Shown here piece after piece: positions 1 to 9,862 of a stretch of 64,000 nucleotides of DNA (the stretch's first letter is position 1; the number at the start of each line of letters is the position of its first letter). The translations under genes were made by a program, and so were the position numbers. Source of the stretch: Flavobacteriales bacterium (lineage in GTDB: Bacteria > Bacteroidota > Bacteroidia > Flavobacteriales_D > Sanyastnellaceae). The stretch spans positions 1 to 64,000 of the forward strand of contig JAGQVX010000004.1 of NCBI GenBank assembly GCA_020437755.1. The letters are read 5' to 3'. The notes beneath the pieces are model-generated. The model had not been told where the DNA came from. It did no database searches and saw only the letters and a list, made by a program, of their open reading frames with translations.

Positions 1-1
1 G

Positions 2-304
2 GGTAAGTATGAAACCCAATACCACCATATGAGCAAACGTGCAGTTAAAACCGGAGACCACGTGCGGCAAGGGGAGGTCATTGGCTATGTTGGTAGCACG
101 GGGTTAGCAACCGGACCTCATGTATGTTTTCGCTTTTGGAAAAACGGAGAGCAGGTTGATCACCTCAAAGAAAAATTCCCACCATCCATACCTGTTCACG
201 AGCAGAACCGAACTCAGTTCCAGCTGGATGTTCAAGACTACCTGAAACAAATGGATGCCGCATTGCCGACCCACCCGGCAGACTCACTGGCGGTTGATTT
301 GTAA
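2..304 (+). CDS. M23 family (LytM-like) metallopeptidase, C-terminal fragment
   Basis: This is the 3' end of a gene that begins before the window. The open frame is already running at base 2 and reads YETQYHHMSK, the usual lead-in to the second half of a LytM domain, so the ATG at 29 is internal. Peptidases of this family cut peptide cross-links in the cell wall and act in the periplasm. The fold is recognisable from GDHVRQGEVIGYVGSTG followed by TGPHVCFRFWKNG. The active-site HxH motif (usually HLH) reads H-V-C, so the second zinc-binding histidine is a cysteine. The protein may therefore be altered or inactive, although HVCFRF-type motifs do occur in Bacteroidota M23 proteins. The tail of about 45 residues after the domain is hydrophilic. 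The gene converges on lysS with a 23-base gap. Confidence 0.85.
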   Translation, partial: GKYETQYHHMSKRAVKTGDHVRQGEVIGYVGSTGLATGPHVCFRFWKNGEQVDHLKEKFPPSIPVHEQNRTQFQLDVQDYLKQMDAALPTHPADSLAVDL

Positions 305-327
305 ATGCTCAGAGGATTTTTACCGTT

Positions 328-2037
328 TTAGGCCATCCACGACTCCACATCTTCGAGTTGAAGGGCCGGAATATCGAGCTTATTCTTTTTTCTGAAACCA
401 TTGAGCTTTTGATGAACAGCTGTTGGTTTTGCGCCCCGCAGTGCCTCAACCGATTCAAATCCTGCCTCCATCACGTAAGACGCCCAGGCTTCAGGTACAC
501 CGATTTTCACGAAGTCGGAAGGCTTGGGAACCTCAACGACTTTCTCCGGTCGCATTTGCGGGAAGAAGAGCACTTCTTGAATAGAATCATTGTTGGTTAG
601 GAACATGGTAAGGCGGTCGATACCGATACCCATGCCGGAAGTAGGAGGCATTCCATATTCCAAGGACCTCAGGAAGTCCTGGTCGATGAACATCGCTTCG
701 TCATCTCCTCGTTCCAAAAGAGAGGCTTGTTCCTCAAATCGTTCGCGCTGATCGATAGGATCATTTAACTCGGAATAGGCATTGGCCAGTTCCTTTCCAT
801 TCACCATCAATTCAAAACGTTCGGTGAGCTCCGGGTTATCTCGGTGTTTCTTGCACAGCGGCGACATTTCAACCGGATAATCTGTGATGAAGGTAGGTTG
901 GATGTAGTTGTGTTCACACTTCTCTCCAAAAATCTCATCGATCAATTTACCCTTACCCATGGACTCATCGTGTTCCACATTGAGCTGATCACACACTGCA
1001 CGCAGTTGAGTCTCATCCATACCTGAAATGTCAATTCCGGTGTGGTCGAGGATAGCCTGTGTCATAGAGACTCGCGGAAAAGGAGCCTTAAAATCAACAG
1101 TGTTTCCCCCAATTTGTACCTGTGTTTTGCCGTGTACTTCGGTACAAACGTGTTCCAGCATCGATTCAGTAAAGTCCATCATCCAGTGGTAGTCCTTATA
1201 GGCTACATACATCTCCATCTGCGTAAACTCAGGGTTGTGGGTACGGTCCATTCCTTCGTTGCGGAAATCTTTGGCAAACTCAAACACCCCATCAAAACCA
1301 CCAACGATAAGTCTTTTCAAGTAAAGCTCATTAGCAATACGCAAGTACAATGGAATGTCAAGTGCATTGTGGTGCGTCATAAACGGACGTGCGGCAGCTC
1401 CTCCGGGAATGGCTTGCAGAATAGGCGTTTCAACTTCCAGGTATCCATGATCCTCCAGATATCTGCGCATCGCACGGATGATCTGAGAACGCTTGATGAA
1501 CGTTTCCTTAACATGGTCGTTGACAACCAGATCAACATAGCGCATACGGTAGCGCAATTCGGGATCGGTAAAGGCGTCATGCACTTTACCGTCTTCATCT
1601 TGTTTCACTACCGGAAGCGGCTTCACCGACTTTCCGAGCACAGTAAGTTCATGTACTTCGACCGAAGGCTCGCCCACCTGTGTGCGAAAGGTTTTTCCCT
1701 TCACTCCAATAAAATCGCCGAAGTCGAGCAGCTTCTTGAATACCGTGTTGTACTGGGTTTTGTCTTCATCGGGACACAGGACATCACGATTCACGTAAAT
1801 TTGAATAGTCCCTGACGAATCTTTCAGAACACCAAATGAAGCCTTTCCTTGTACACGTTTAATCATGAGTCGGCCTGCGAGGCAAACATCCTTACCTTCT
1901 TCAAACTGTGATTTCAGAGGATGTGCCAAAGTATCTACCGGATACTGGGCCGCCGGGAATGGTTCAATGCCCAACTCTCGTAGTGCTTTCAGGGATTCCC
2001 TTCTTTGGATTTCCTGTTCGGAAAGACGTTGACTCAT
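328..2037 (-). CDS. lysS: Lysyl-tRNA synthetase, class II
   Basis: The enzyme charges tRNA-Lys with lysine in the cytoplasm. The order is that of class IIb synthetases: an N-terminal OB-fold anticodon-binding domain (about residues 50-145), then the catalytic core with motif 2 (FRNEGMDRTHNPEF, 258-271) and motif 3 (GMGIGIDRLTMFL, about 468-480). At 569 residues it is longer than the roughly 505 of E. coli LysS. The excess is a C-terminal tail of about 70 residues (SDFVKIGVPEAWASYVMEAG and on) that looks like a small helical domain, common in Bacteroidota LysS. The start is supported by a TAnnTTTG box 32 bases upstream. It is transcribed alone, convergent with the M23 fragment. Confidence 0.97.
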   Translation of the reverse strand: MSQRLSEQEIQRRESLKALRELGIEPFPAAQYPVDTLAHPLKSQFEEGKDVCLAGRLMIKRVQGKASFGVLKDSSGTIQIYVNRDVLCPDEDKTQYNTVFKKLLDFGDFIGVKGKTFRTQVGEPSVEVHELTVLGKSVKPLPVVKQDEDGKVHDAFTDPELRYRMRYVDLVVNDHVKETFIKRSQIIRAMRRYLEDHGYLEVETPILQAIPGGAAARPFMTHHNALDIPLYLRIANELYLKRLIVGGFDGVFEFAKDFRNEGMDRTHNPEFTQMEMYVAYKDYHWMMDFTESMLEHVCTEVHGKTQVQIGGNTVDFKAPFPRVSMTQAILDHTGIDISGMDETQLRAVCDQLNVEHDESMGKGKLIDEIFGEKCEHNYIQPTFITDYPVEMSPLCKKHRDNPELTERFELMVNGKELANAYSELNDPIDQRERFEEQASLLERGDDEAMFIDQDFLRSLEYGMPPTSGMGIGIDRLTMFLTNNDSIQEVLFFPQMRPEKVVEVPKPSDFVKIGVPEAWASYVMEAGFESVEALRGAKPTAVHQKLNGFRKKNKLDIPALQLEDVESWMA

Positions 2038-2069
2038 GATTGCTAATTCTTAAATTGAGAAAGTGGGCA

Positions 2070-2077
2070 CAAAGATA
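2070..2077 (-). promoter_or_regulatory. Bacteroidota -7 box upstream of lysS
   Basis: Read on the minus strand the sequence is TATCTTTG, an exact match to TAnnTTTG. It ends 32 bases before the lysS start codon. I see no clear -33 TTG at the expected distance. Confidence 0.5.
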
Positions 2078-2377
2078 GACAGATAATCGACCCCTTGCGG
2101 TTGAAATCCACGCAGAAGCTAAGTGGGATGAAATGGAGCGACTGGCCCAACCGGAATCAGAATCAACACGTAAAAACAAGGTGGAAATTGGGAGAAATCC
2201 TACAGGTGACAAATTAACCTTTTGATCGTCTGAACGTAGGATACCTTAAAAAATGACAACTATTAGCTTAGAACAAGGCAACCATTTAGGATTGATGCGT
2301 GTTATAATAGATAGACGCTTACTACAACTTTAGGTAGTTCCACCCTGTAGCCTTGAGACTAATACTAAAGAGTGGGC

Positions 2378-5300
2378 ATGAGATTTACGATTTTACTAGC
2401 GATGATGCTCTCCTTTGCAGCTCTGCATGGACAGTTGACGTTTGAGGCCAATCAAACGGAAGGCTGCATTCCTGTGGGGATCACTATTGCTGTGACCAAT
2501 CCGGCGCCCGGTACGATAACGAGTTATGCCTGGACCATCACGTATCCGGATGGTTCGATTGTGACTTCAGGGACTCCTCTTTTTGTCGACATTCTTTCCA
2601 TTCCCGGAACCTATGATGTTTCCTTAACCATTAACGGATCGGAAACGACCACTATTGTGGACTATATCACCGTGCATGCTCCACCCGATGCTGAATTCAT
2701 TGTAGACGACCCTATTGGTTGCTTTCCGCATTGTGTCAACTTCAGTGACATCAGTGTCCTTGGCGGAGGTCAGATAGTGGAATGGGCCTGGGATTTTGGA
2801 GATGGAACGGTATCATCTGAACAAAACCCTTCATTTTGTTATGACGAACCCGGGACTTATACTCCGGTATTTTCAATTGAAGATGAATTTGGTTGCATAA
2901 GCGACTACAGCGTTTCAGGAATGATCACTGTGGTTGATGATTTCCCTGAAGTTAATTTATCGACTCCAGTGGATTTGGACTGTTTACCTCCGGTAGAGTT
3001 TACATTCACCAACACATCCTCGGGGTCGGGGGCTTTGACGTACGCGTATGACTTTGGAGATGGAAATACCCTCACAACCAACGATCCTGCCGCTGTTGTC
3101 AATGAATATGATGCCGTTGGGACGTACGAAACTTGTTTGACCGTTACCGACGACATTGGCTGTCAAAGCACTGATTGTATTGAAGTAGAGGTAATTGACA
3201 TTGCCAATTCGGCTTTTGTGACCGTTTCCCCAACGACTATTTGTGCCGGTGAAACTGTAGCCTATGCCGATGTGACCGTACCCAACCCCATTTCGTGGTC
3301 TTGGGACCTGGATGGCGATGGTGATCAGGATGCAAACTCAGAATATCCAATTTTTACTTACAACGATCCGGGAACGTACTATCCGGCATTGACAGTAACC
3401 TACTCACCGGGTTGCATCGATACCGAGAGCGGCGCTGTTGCCATCACGGTATTGGAGGCGCTGGATATTGCCTTTGAAACAGATACGTCTGTAAGTTGTC
3501 AGGCTCCTTTTGCCGTCAACTTTACCAATCTCACGACCGGCCCCGGGAACCTTTCCTATGAATGGTTCATCGATGGCGTAAGTGTATCAACTTCCGCAGA
3601 TTTTTCGTGGGTTTTTAATGATTATGCATCTTATGATATCGAGTTGGTTGTAGAAAGCGATGCTGGATGTTCCGGAAGTGTTTTACTTGAAGACTACATT
3701 CAAGTTTTTGCTCCAGAAATATTCTTTAGCAACCCAACAGTAATATGCACGGGAGTTGTGGTTGACATCTTTGACTTGGATGTAACCTCCGTTGATCCGG
3801 TAGTTCAATGGCTATGGGACTTTAATGAAGACAATGTCCCGGATTACAACGGACAAATTCCCGACTTCTCGTATAACGAGCTTGGTGAATTTTCGATTAC
3901 ACTCGATATTGTGACTGAAGGTGGATGCGTGGCGACGTTTACGAGTTCGCAAACCATCAATGTACAGACTGAGGTTTCCACCGATATTTCGGTGGATATT
4001 AGCGCCAATTGCGCCGGTGATCCGTTTGAATTCTGCATCGAGGAACAACCGGGGGTTACGTATTCCTGGAATTTTGGGGACAATACCGGTTGGCAGACTT
4101 TGCCTTATGACGAGATCTGCATTGAACATGAATATCAGGACACAGGTTACTTTGATGTTACCATTTCGGTATTCAATGAAGGGTGCAATAGCTTTGAGAC
4201 CTATTCAGAATTCGTTTATGTCACACCTCCTGTTGCGCTGTTTGAATACTCAGTGATTTGTGGAAATGGCACCACGGTTTACTTCGAAGACAATTCTATC
4301 CTGGCCGATAGTCTGATGTGGGACTTCGGAGATGGCAGCCCGATCATATGGAATGATCCAAATCCTGTATATACGTATACCGATCCCGGTAACTACACCG
4401 TGACACTTACCGCAATCAATGATGATGTAGGTTGTCCGGATGTGTACACGGCAGTGGTAGTTGCCACGGAACCTGATCCCACATTGAACTTCGCACCTAC
4501 GGTGGGATGCCCACCATTGGAAGTTGAATTTCAGCCATCTGCCTTCAATCATTATTGGAATGTAGATTTCGGCAATGGCACTACGATGGAAGCCTCTTAC
4601 GATGATTTGCTGAATAGCTGGACTGTGCAGTATGTCATTGAAGGGGAGGTCATCGATTCAACCTTTACCGGTTCTGGAAACATTTGGCCCACCGTGGCCT
4701 ATAATGACCTTGGAACGTATGATATTACGGTAACTACTACCGACCCCAACGGATGCCAAACCACGGAGACTTTTAATGACGTGATTGAGGTAAATAGTAG
4801 TCCTGATTTTGCCTTTTTCAACGTTTCCTATCCACAGCCTTGTGGTCCGGTGACGGTCTCTTTCGATCCTGTGAGCAACAGTCTGGACACCTGGCTATGG
4901 ACTTTTGGAGACGGGACTACCTCAACCGATCTGAACCCCACCTACACGTTTAATGAGCCTTATCCGTACGACACCACTTTTACGGTAACCCTTGAAGCTT
5001 ATAATGATATAGGCTGCGGTTCTACGGTCACTCAGGATTTGGAAATTGTGTTTCCGGCCGTGGCCAACTTTGAAGTTGCCCAAAACCCGTCTTGCCAAGG
5101 GGATACGATACACCTTATCAATCAATCGGTAGGCAATGTGGTACAATACTCCTGGGATTTTGGAGATCCACTTTCAGGACCCCTAAACACCAGTAATGAA
5201 ATAGATGCTTCACATATTTACAATGAAAACGGCGATTATGAAATCTGTCTGACCGTTGAAAACGCCGTGGGCTGCATCTCGACCTATTGTTCTTCAGATG

Positions 5301-8026
5301 CGGTGAGTATTGTGAATCCTGTAGCAACATTTGATTTCGACGCCAACATCAACAATTGCCTTTTCGGTGTACAATTCGACAATACCACTGCGGGTGCTAT
5401 TGAATGTTCGGAATGGAGTTTCGGTGATGGTCAGTTTGGAAGTGGGATTTCGGTGTTTCACACCTACCCCATTGGTGTATTTGATCTGGAATTGGTGGTA
5501 TGCAATGAGTTTGGCTGTTATGACACGCTTGTGGTAGAGGATATTTTCCAATACGGAAATGTGATCGGGCCATTCACTCAAATTCTGGACACGGCAACCT
5601 GTGCGCCGTTCACGTTGGACTTAGAAGCTTTTAATACGGCAGATGTTTCCTTTGATTATTTCTGGGATTTCGGAGATGGATTTGGGGATCCTCAAGGCAA
5701 CACCACTACTACACATATCTATGATATTCCAGGCACGTACTGTCCCTCGCTGATCATGACCGATGCCAACGGATGTCCGGTACTCATTGAATGTGAAACA
5801 CCTGTTGAAGTGGATGAATTCACCTTCACTACAAGCATCCCTGAACCGATATGCTACGGAGACAGTGCGCATTTCACCATTGATGGGGGTACTAGTTATT
5901 CCTGGCTCGACAACAGTTATGTTTTTGAGGTAAGTCAGGAAGAATTCTGGCTCAGTCCGCCTGCAACTCAGGATTTTGAAATTACCGGATACTATGCCGA
6001 CTGTGAAGCTACAGAAGTGGTTTCGGTAATCGTAAATACATTGCCAACGGTAACGCTGGATATGGAAGCGGGAACATGCGAAGAGCAGCCCGTATTTGAC
6101 TTGTCGGGGGGATTACCCAATGATAATCCCGGGTACTACACGGTTGAAGATGTACAAACAGCGACCTTCGATCCCGGACAAGATCCCGGAATCTATGAAA
6201 TCGTCTATTTCTATACCGATATCAACGGGTGTATCAATTCGGACACATCGCAATTTGAGGTATTCGGTTTGCCTGGTGTTACCTTAAGCCCATTTGAGCC
6301 CATGTGTGCGGATGAGCCTGTGCTCGACCTATCAGGTGGAAGTCCATTAGGGGGAACGTATGAATATGAAGGCAACGCCATCACTCAATTTGACCCTGCA
6401 ACAGGGTGGGGAGCATACGCCATTACATACACATTTACGGATGCAAACGGCTGCGTCAACAATGATGCACAGGACCTTGAAATCAATCCGGTACCAGAGC
6501 CTTCATTCGACCTGGTGAATCCATGTGTAAATGAAAATCTGGAGGTGATTAATACCTCAACGGTGGCCGACGGAAACATTACAGGTGCAGATTGGGATTT
6601 TGATGGGCTTGGAACCTCCGATTTGTTTCAGCCAGATCCTATTACAGCCGGTGGATCCGGAGTTTATTCATTCAGCCTGGAAATAACCACTGATGCCGGT
6701 TGCACAGCAACGCTCATTCAGGATTTTGAAGTTTTTCAGGCTCCCGTCGTGGCATTCTCACTTGACAATGCTTGCGCAGGGAGTGTGTTTGTTTTTGATG
6801 ATCAAACCACAATAGACGCAGGCGACCTGGTGTCGTGGAGCTGGGAAGTAACCGGACAAGATAATCAAACCGACCCTAACTGGGAAACCGAGTTGGATCA
6901 ATGGGGTATTTATGATGTAAGTCTGACGGTTGTCTCCGACCAGGGTTGTGAAGAAACCCTCACGCAACAATTGGAGGTATACGCCGTGCCGGTTGCCGGA
7001 TTCAGTTTTGAGGATATCTGTGCCGGAAATGATGTTGATTTTACCAATACTACTACATTGGAATCGGGCGCAGTTGAAGGGTATCAATGGGATTATGGCA
7101 ACAGCCAAATGGGGAACGCGTTGAATGGAAGTTCTACCTATTCCGAATTTGGATTGTATACCATTTCACTCATTGCCACTTCGGATCAAGGTTGTGCAGA
7201 CACCTCGCTTCAGATTCTCGAAGTTTTTGCCAATCCGGAAGTCGACTTTGTAACGGCCAATGAGCTGTTTTGTGCGGGTGGGGAATTGGAAGCTGTTTCG
7301 ATATCAACTATTGCCGAGCCCTATCAGTTGGTAGGTTGGACCTGGCAGTTGAGCAATGGTGCCATTACAGAAGGAAGCAATGTGATTATACCGGTCAACG
7401 AAGCCGGGACATTTGATCTTACCCTCACGGTATGGAGTGCCAACGGGTGTTCATCGGCGCTTACACAACCGGAAGTTGTAACGGTATGGCCCAATCCAAT
7501 GGCCAATTTCACCTATGACGCGGAAAATGCAGCATTTGGTGATCCTACCATTCAATTTGAAGACGAGTCCATAGGAGCAATTGGTTGGCAGTATGACTTT
7601 GGCGACGGTACTGAGGCCTTTGAATCGGATCCTGTGCATGAATATGCAAACTATGGGGAATACGACGTGCTGTTGCTTGTGGCCAATGAATTTGGCTGTA
7701 TTGATACGGTTTTAAAGACAGTATCGGTTGATGCTTCTTTGTTGATTTATGTTCCCAATGCCTTTACGCCGGACTACGACGGATTGAACGATGAGTTTAT
7801 TCCTCAGTGGAGTGGCTTTGAAATGCAGGAGTACACGTTCCAGATCTGGAATCGATGGGGCGATTTGGTTTTCGAAACACACGATCCCGAAATGCCTTGG
7901 ATAGGCGATGTTCACGGAGGTGCTTATTTCGCACCAAATGATGTTTACACCTGGAGGCTCATTGTGTTACCCGGCCATCTCCCCGACCTTGTGGAACTCA
8001 AAGGCTCTGTGACCTTAGTGCGATAA
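2378..8026 (+). CDS. Giant secreted multi-PKD protein with T9SS type-B sorting domain
   Basis: A predicted surface or secreted adhesin-like protein of about 1882 residues. I place the start at the ATG at 2378, not the in-frame GTG six bases earlier, because it begins a clean signal peptide (MRFTILLAMMLSFAALHG). About 16 PKD-type beta-sandwich repeats follow, recognised by WDFGDG and its variants (WAWDFGDG, WLWTFGDG, YFWDFGDG, WQYDFGDG), each with a cysteine-containing strand. The last ~95 residues form a gliding-motility-associated (type-B) C-terminal domain: FTPDYDGLNDEF, then IWNRWGDLVF and a final GSVTLVR. Type-B domains direct export through the T9SS. No PorP/SprF partner lies next to this gene, unlike the cargo at 21.6 and 23.6 kb. 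The ligand is unknown. The 340 bases upstream (2038-2377) hold the lysS -7 box but no convincing promoter for this gene. Confidence 0.9.
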   Translation: MRFTILLAMMLSFAALHGQLTFEANQTEGCIPVGITIAVTNPAPGTITSYAWTITYPDGSIVTSGTPLFVDILSIPGTYDVSLTINGSETTTIVDYITVHAPPDAEFIVDDPIGCFPHCVNFSDISVLGGGQIVEWAWDFGDGTVSSEQNPSFCYDEPGTYTPVFSIEDEFGCISDYSVSGMITVVDDFPEVNLSTPVDLDCLPPVEFTFTNTSSGSGALTYAYDFGDGNTLTTNDPAAVVNEYDAVGTYETCLTVTDDIGCQSTDCIEVEVIDIANSAFVTVSPTTICAGETVAYADVTVPNPISWSWDLDGDGDQDANSEYPIFTYNDPGTYYPALTVTYSPGCIDTESGAVAITVLEALDIAFETDTSVSCQAPFAVNFTNLTTGPGNLSYEWFIDGVSVSTSADFSWVFNDYASYDIELVVESDAGCSGSVLLEDYIQVFAPEIFFSNPTVICTGVVVDIFDLDVTSVDPVVQWLWDFNEDNVPDYNGQIPDFSYNELGEFSITLDIVTEGGCVATFTSSQTINVQTEVSTDISVDISANCAGDPFEFCIEEQPGVTYSWNFGDNTGWQTLPYDEICIEHEYQDTGYFDVTISVFNEGCNSFETYSEFVYVTPPVALFEYSVICGNGTTVYFEDNSILADSLMWDFGDGSPIIWNDPNPVYTYTDPGNYTVTLTAINDDVGCPDVYTAVVVATEPDPTLNFAPTVGCPPLEVEFQPSAFNHYWNVDFGNGTTMEASYDDLLNSWTVQYVIEGEVIDSTFTGSGNIWPTVAYNDLGTYDITVTTTDPNGCQTTETFNDVIEVNSSPDFAFFNVSYPQPCGPVTVSFDPVSNSLDTWLWTFGDGTTSTDLNPTYTFNEPYPYDTTFTVTLEAYNDIGCGSTVTQDLEIVFPAVANFEVAQNPSCQGDTIHLINQSVGNVVQYSWDFGDPLSGPLNTSNEIDASHIYNENGDYEICLTVENAVGCISTYCSSDAVSIVNPVATFDFDANINNCLFGVQFDNTTAGAIECSEWSFGDGQFGSGISVFHTYPIGVFDLELVVCNEFGCYDTLVVEDIFQYGNVIGPFTQILDTATCAPFTLDLEAFNTADVSFDYFWDFGDGFGDPQGNTTTTHIYDIPGTYCPSLIMTDANGCPVLIECETPVEVDEFTFTTSIPEPICYGDSAHFTIDGGTSYSWLDNSYVFEVSQEEFWLSPPATQDFEITGYYADCEATEVVSVIVNTLPTVTLDMEAGTCEEQPVFDLSGGLPNDNPGYYTVEDVQTATFDPGQDPGIYEIVYFYTDINGCINSDTSQFEVFGLPGVTLSPFEPMCADEPVLDLSGGSPLGGTYEYEGNAITQFDPATGWGAYAITYTFTDANGCVNNDAQDLEINPVPEPSFDLVNPCVNENLEVINTSTVADGNITGADWDFDGLGTSDLFQPDPITAGGSGVYSFSLEITTDAGCTATLIQDFEVFQAPVVAFSLDNACAGSVFVFDDQTTIDAGDLVSWSWEVTGQDNQTDPNWETELDQWGIYDVSLTVVSDQGCEETLTQQLEVYAVPVAGFSFEDICAGNDVDFTNTTTLESGAVEGYQWDYGNSQMGNALNGSSTYSEFGLYTISLIATSDQGCADTSLQILEVFANPEVDFVTANELFCAGGELEAVSISTIAEPYQLVGWTWQLSNGAITEGSNVIIPVNEAGTFDLTLTVWSANGCSSALTQPEVVTVWPNPMANFTYDAENAAFGDPTIQFEDESIGAIGWQYDFGDGTEAFESDPVHEYANYGEYDVLLLVANEFGCIDTVLKTVSVDASLLIYVPNAFTPDYDGLNDEFIPQWSGFEMQEYTFQIWNRWGDLVFETHDPEMPWIGDVHGGAYFAPNDVYTWRLIVLPGHLPDLVELKGSVTLVR

Positions 8027-8121
8027 GGGTCGATAGAATCATGATTCTCCTTCCGCATACGTTCCATGCAATGATCAGGGTCTATCCCAACAATCCGTTT
8101 CCAAATCGGAACTGAAGGTAT

Positions 8122-8129
8122 TACCTTTG
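8122..8129 (+). promoter_or_regulatory. -7 box of the isomerase-lipB operon
   Basis: TACCTTTG matches TAnnTTTG exactly and lies 19 bases before the isomerase ATG. The expected -33 position has only a TTT, not TTG. The 122-base gap it sits in also carries the perfect palindrome AGAATCATGATTCT (8035-8048), whose role is unknown. Confidence 0.5.
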
Positions 8130-8148
8130 CCCCTCAAAATCAGACTGC

Positions 8149-9129
8149 ATGAGAAGCCTTATTGAAGCATTTCCAAGTCAAATTCGTGAAGCGCTGGCCA
8201 TTGGCAGCCAGGCAACGTTACAACCCCGTGGTGGCATCAATGCCATTCTTGTGACGGGTCTTGGAGGATCCGGAATTGGCGGGAAGATTACGTCACATCT
8301 TGTGGCCGATACCTGTGAGATTCCCTTTTTAGTTAATAATGAATACCACCTGCCTCACTGGGTTGATGAACATACATTGGTGATTGTTTCGAGTTATTCA
8401 GGAGGTACTGAAGAAACGCTTTCTGCTATGCAGGAGGCCATCGAACGAGGATGTGCTATGGCATGCATTACTTCGGGTGGAGAGGTCCTTGAAAAGGCAA
8501 AGGAACATGGTTTGGATCACATTATTATTCCCGGTGGAAATCCTCCGCGTTCTATGCTGGCTTACTCATTAATTCAGCAGTTGTTTATTTTGAAGGCTTA
8601 CAAGTTGTGGAATGGTGAAATTGAAGAGGCATTAAGCCAAATAGCCTTGCGGCTTGAGGAACAGCGCGATGTCATTGCCAGGAATGCGATGGATTTGGCG
8701 GTTCGAACCATTGATCGTCTGCCCATTATCTATACCGATCGTCGACTGGAAGGGGTCGCCATTCGCTGGAGACAGCAAATCAATGAGAACGGCAAGAAAC
8801 TGGCATGGCACAACGTGATTCCGGAAATGAATCACAACGAGTTGGTAGGCTGGGAAACCGGCGATGAAGCTTTAGCCGTAATCATCTTACAAGACGGCAT
8901 GGAAATCGAAAGGAACAGGGTTCGAACCGAAATTTGTCGCGGAATTTTCAACGCCAAGACCCATGTTGTCGAGACGATCAATGCTATCGGTTCATCTGAT
9001 CTCGAACGCGTTTTCCACCTCATTTATTTCGGGGATTGGTATTCCCTGCATCTGGCAGAATTGGGCAATCAGGATCCTATTCAAATCAGGAATATTGACC
9101 TGCTTAAAAACGAGCTGAGCAAGATCTGA
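8149..9129 (+). CDS. SIS-domain bifunctional phosphoglucose/phosphomannose isomerase family protein
   Basis: The 326-residue protein has two SIS domains. The first carries the sugar-phosphate loop GLGGSGIGGK (about residues 43-52) and VIVSSYSGGTEET, the serine/threonine-rich phosphate-binding signature. The second holds RWRQQINENGK and PEMNHNELVGW, the catalytic region of the bifunctional PGI/PMI family that interconverts glucose-6-P or mannose-6-P with fructose-6-P. Its length fits that family, which is shorter than classical Pgi (~550). Substrate preference cannot be read from sequence. Its stop overlaps the lipB start by one base (TGATG), so the two are co-transcribed. Confidence 0.85.
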   Translation: MRSLIEAFPSQIREALAIGSQATLQPRGGINAILVTGLGGSGIGGKITSHLVADTCEIPFLVNNEYHLPHWVDEHTLVIVSSYSGGTEETLSAMQEAIERGCAMACITSGGEVLEKAKEHGLDHIIIPGGNPPRSMLAYSLIQQLFILKAYKLWNGEIEEALSQIALRLEEQRDVIARNAMDLAVRTIDRLPIIYTDRRLEGVAIRWRQQINENGKKLAWHNVIPEMNHNELVGWETGDEALAVIILQDGMEIERNRVRTEICRGIFNAKTHVVETINAIGSSDLERVFHLIYFGDWYSLHLAELGNQDPIQIRNIDLLKNELSKI

Positions 9130-9836
9130 TGCGCAAGGTCATCTATCGACATCTCGGACAAAAAGATTACAAGGAAACCTGGGATTATCAGGAAACCTTG
9201 TTCAAGGAAGTCATTGACCAAAAGATGGCCAACCGGGATTTAGAAGAGCCCGTTACTCCGCACAATTACTTATTGTTTGTAGAACATCCTCATGTATATA
9301 CCCTTGGCAAAAGTGGAAGTCGTGATCACTTGTTGGTCAACGAACAACAATTGGACGATGCGCATGCCACTTATTATGAGATCAATCGCGGGGGAGACAT
9401 CACCTATCACGGACCCGGTCAAATTGTTGGGTATCCCATCTTTGATTTAGACCAGTTCTTCACTGATATTCATAAATATCTTCGGTATCTGGAGGAAGCT
9501 ATTATTCTGACGCTGGAAGAATACGGCATCGAGGCGAGTCGCATTGATGGTCTGACGGGTGTTTGGCTTGATGCCAACAATCCTTCCAAAGCAAGGAAAA
9601 TAGCGGCCATGGGCGTTAAATGCAGTCGCTGGGTAACCATGCACGGTTTTGCGTTTAATGTCAATGTTGATCTGGGCTATTTTGGAAATATCGTACCCTG
9701 CGGAATTACCGACAAGCAGGTTACTTCAATGCATTTAGAACTTGGCAGACCTGTAGATCAGCAGGAAGTAGAAGTAAAGCTATTGGAAAATCTGGCCAAT
9801 TTATTTGACTTCGATTGGGTTGAAGAAGCGTCTTAG
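9129..9836 (+). CDS. lipB: Lipoyl(octanoyl)transferase LipB
   Basis: LipB moves octanoyl groups from acyl carrier protein to lipoyl domains, the first step of lipoate assembly on dehydrogenase complexes. The 235-residue protein shows the family signature GGDITYHGPGQIVGYPI (about 96-112), the lysine of RKIAAMGVK and the PCGITDKQVTSM segment with the catalytic cysteine. Both catalytic residues (Lys and Cys) are therefore present. The start overlaps the preceding stop by one base, implying translational coupling to the isomerase gene; no functional link between the two is obvious. It converges on the TPR gene. Confidence 0.96.
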   Translation: MRKVIYRHLGQKDYKETWDYQETLFKEVIDQKMANRDLEEPVTPHNYLLFVEHPHVYTLGKSGSRDHLLVNEQQLDDAHATYYEINRGGDITYHGPGQIVGYPIFDLDQFFTDIHKYLRYLEEAIILTLEEYGIEASRIDGLTGVWLDANNPSKARKIAAMGVKCSRWVTMHGFAFNVNVDLGYFGNIVPCGITDKQVTSMHLELGRPVDQQEVEVKLLENLANLFDFDWVEEAS

Positions 9837-9862
9837 CAACTCAGGCACACCTGCACGTCGCC

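Noticed and set aside
1042-1815. 257-codon open frame opposite lysS
   Set aside because: It is antisense to a clear lysS gene, has no family features and follows from the codon pattern of the real gene.
8035-8048. Palindrome AGAATCATGATTCT as a terminator after the multi-PKD gene
   Set aside because: It has no loop and no T-run, so it cannot be called a terminator; it is left as an unexplained palindrome.
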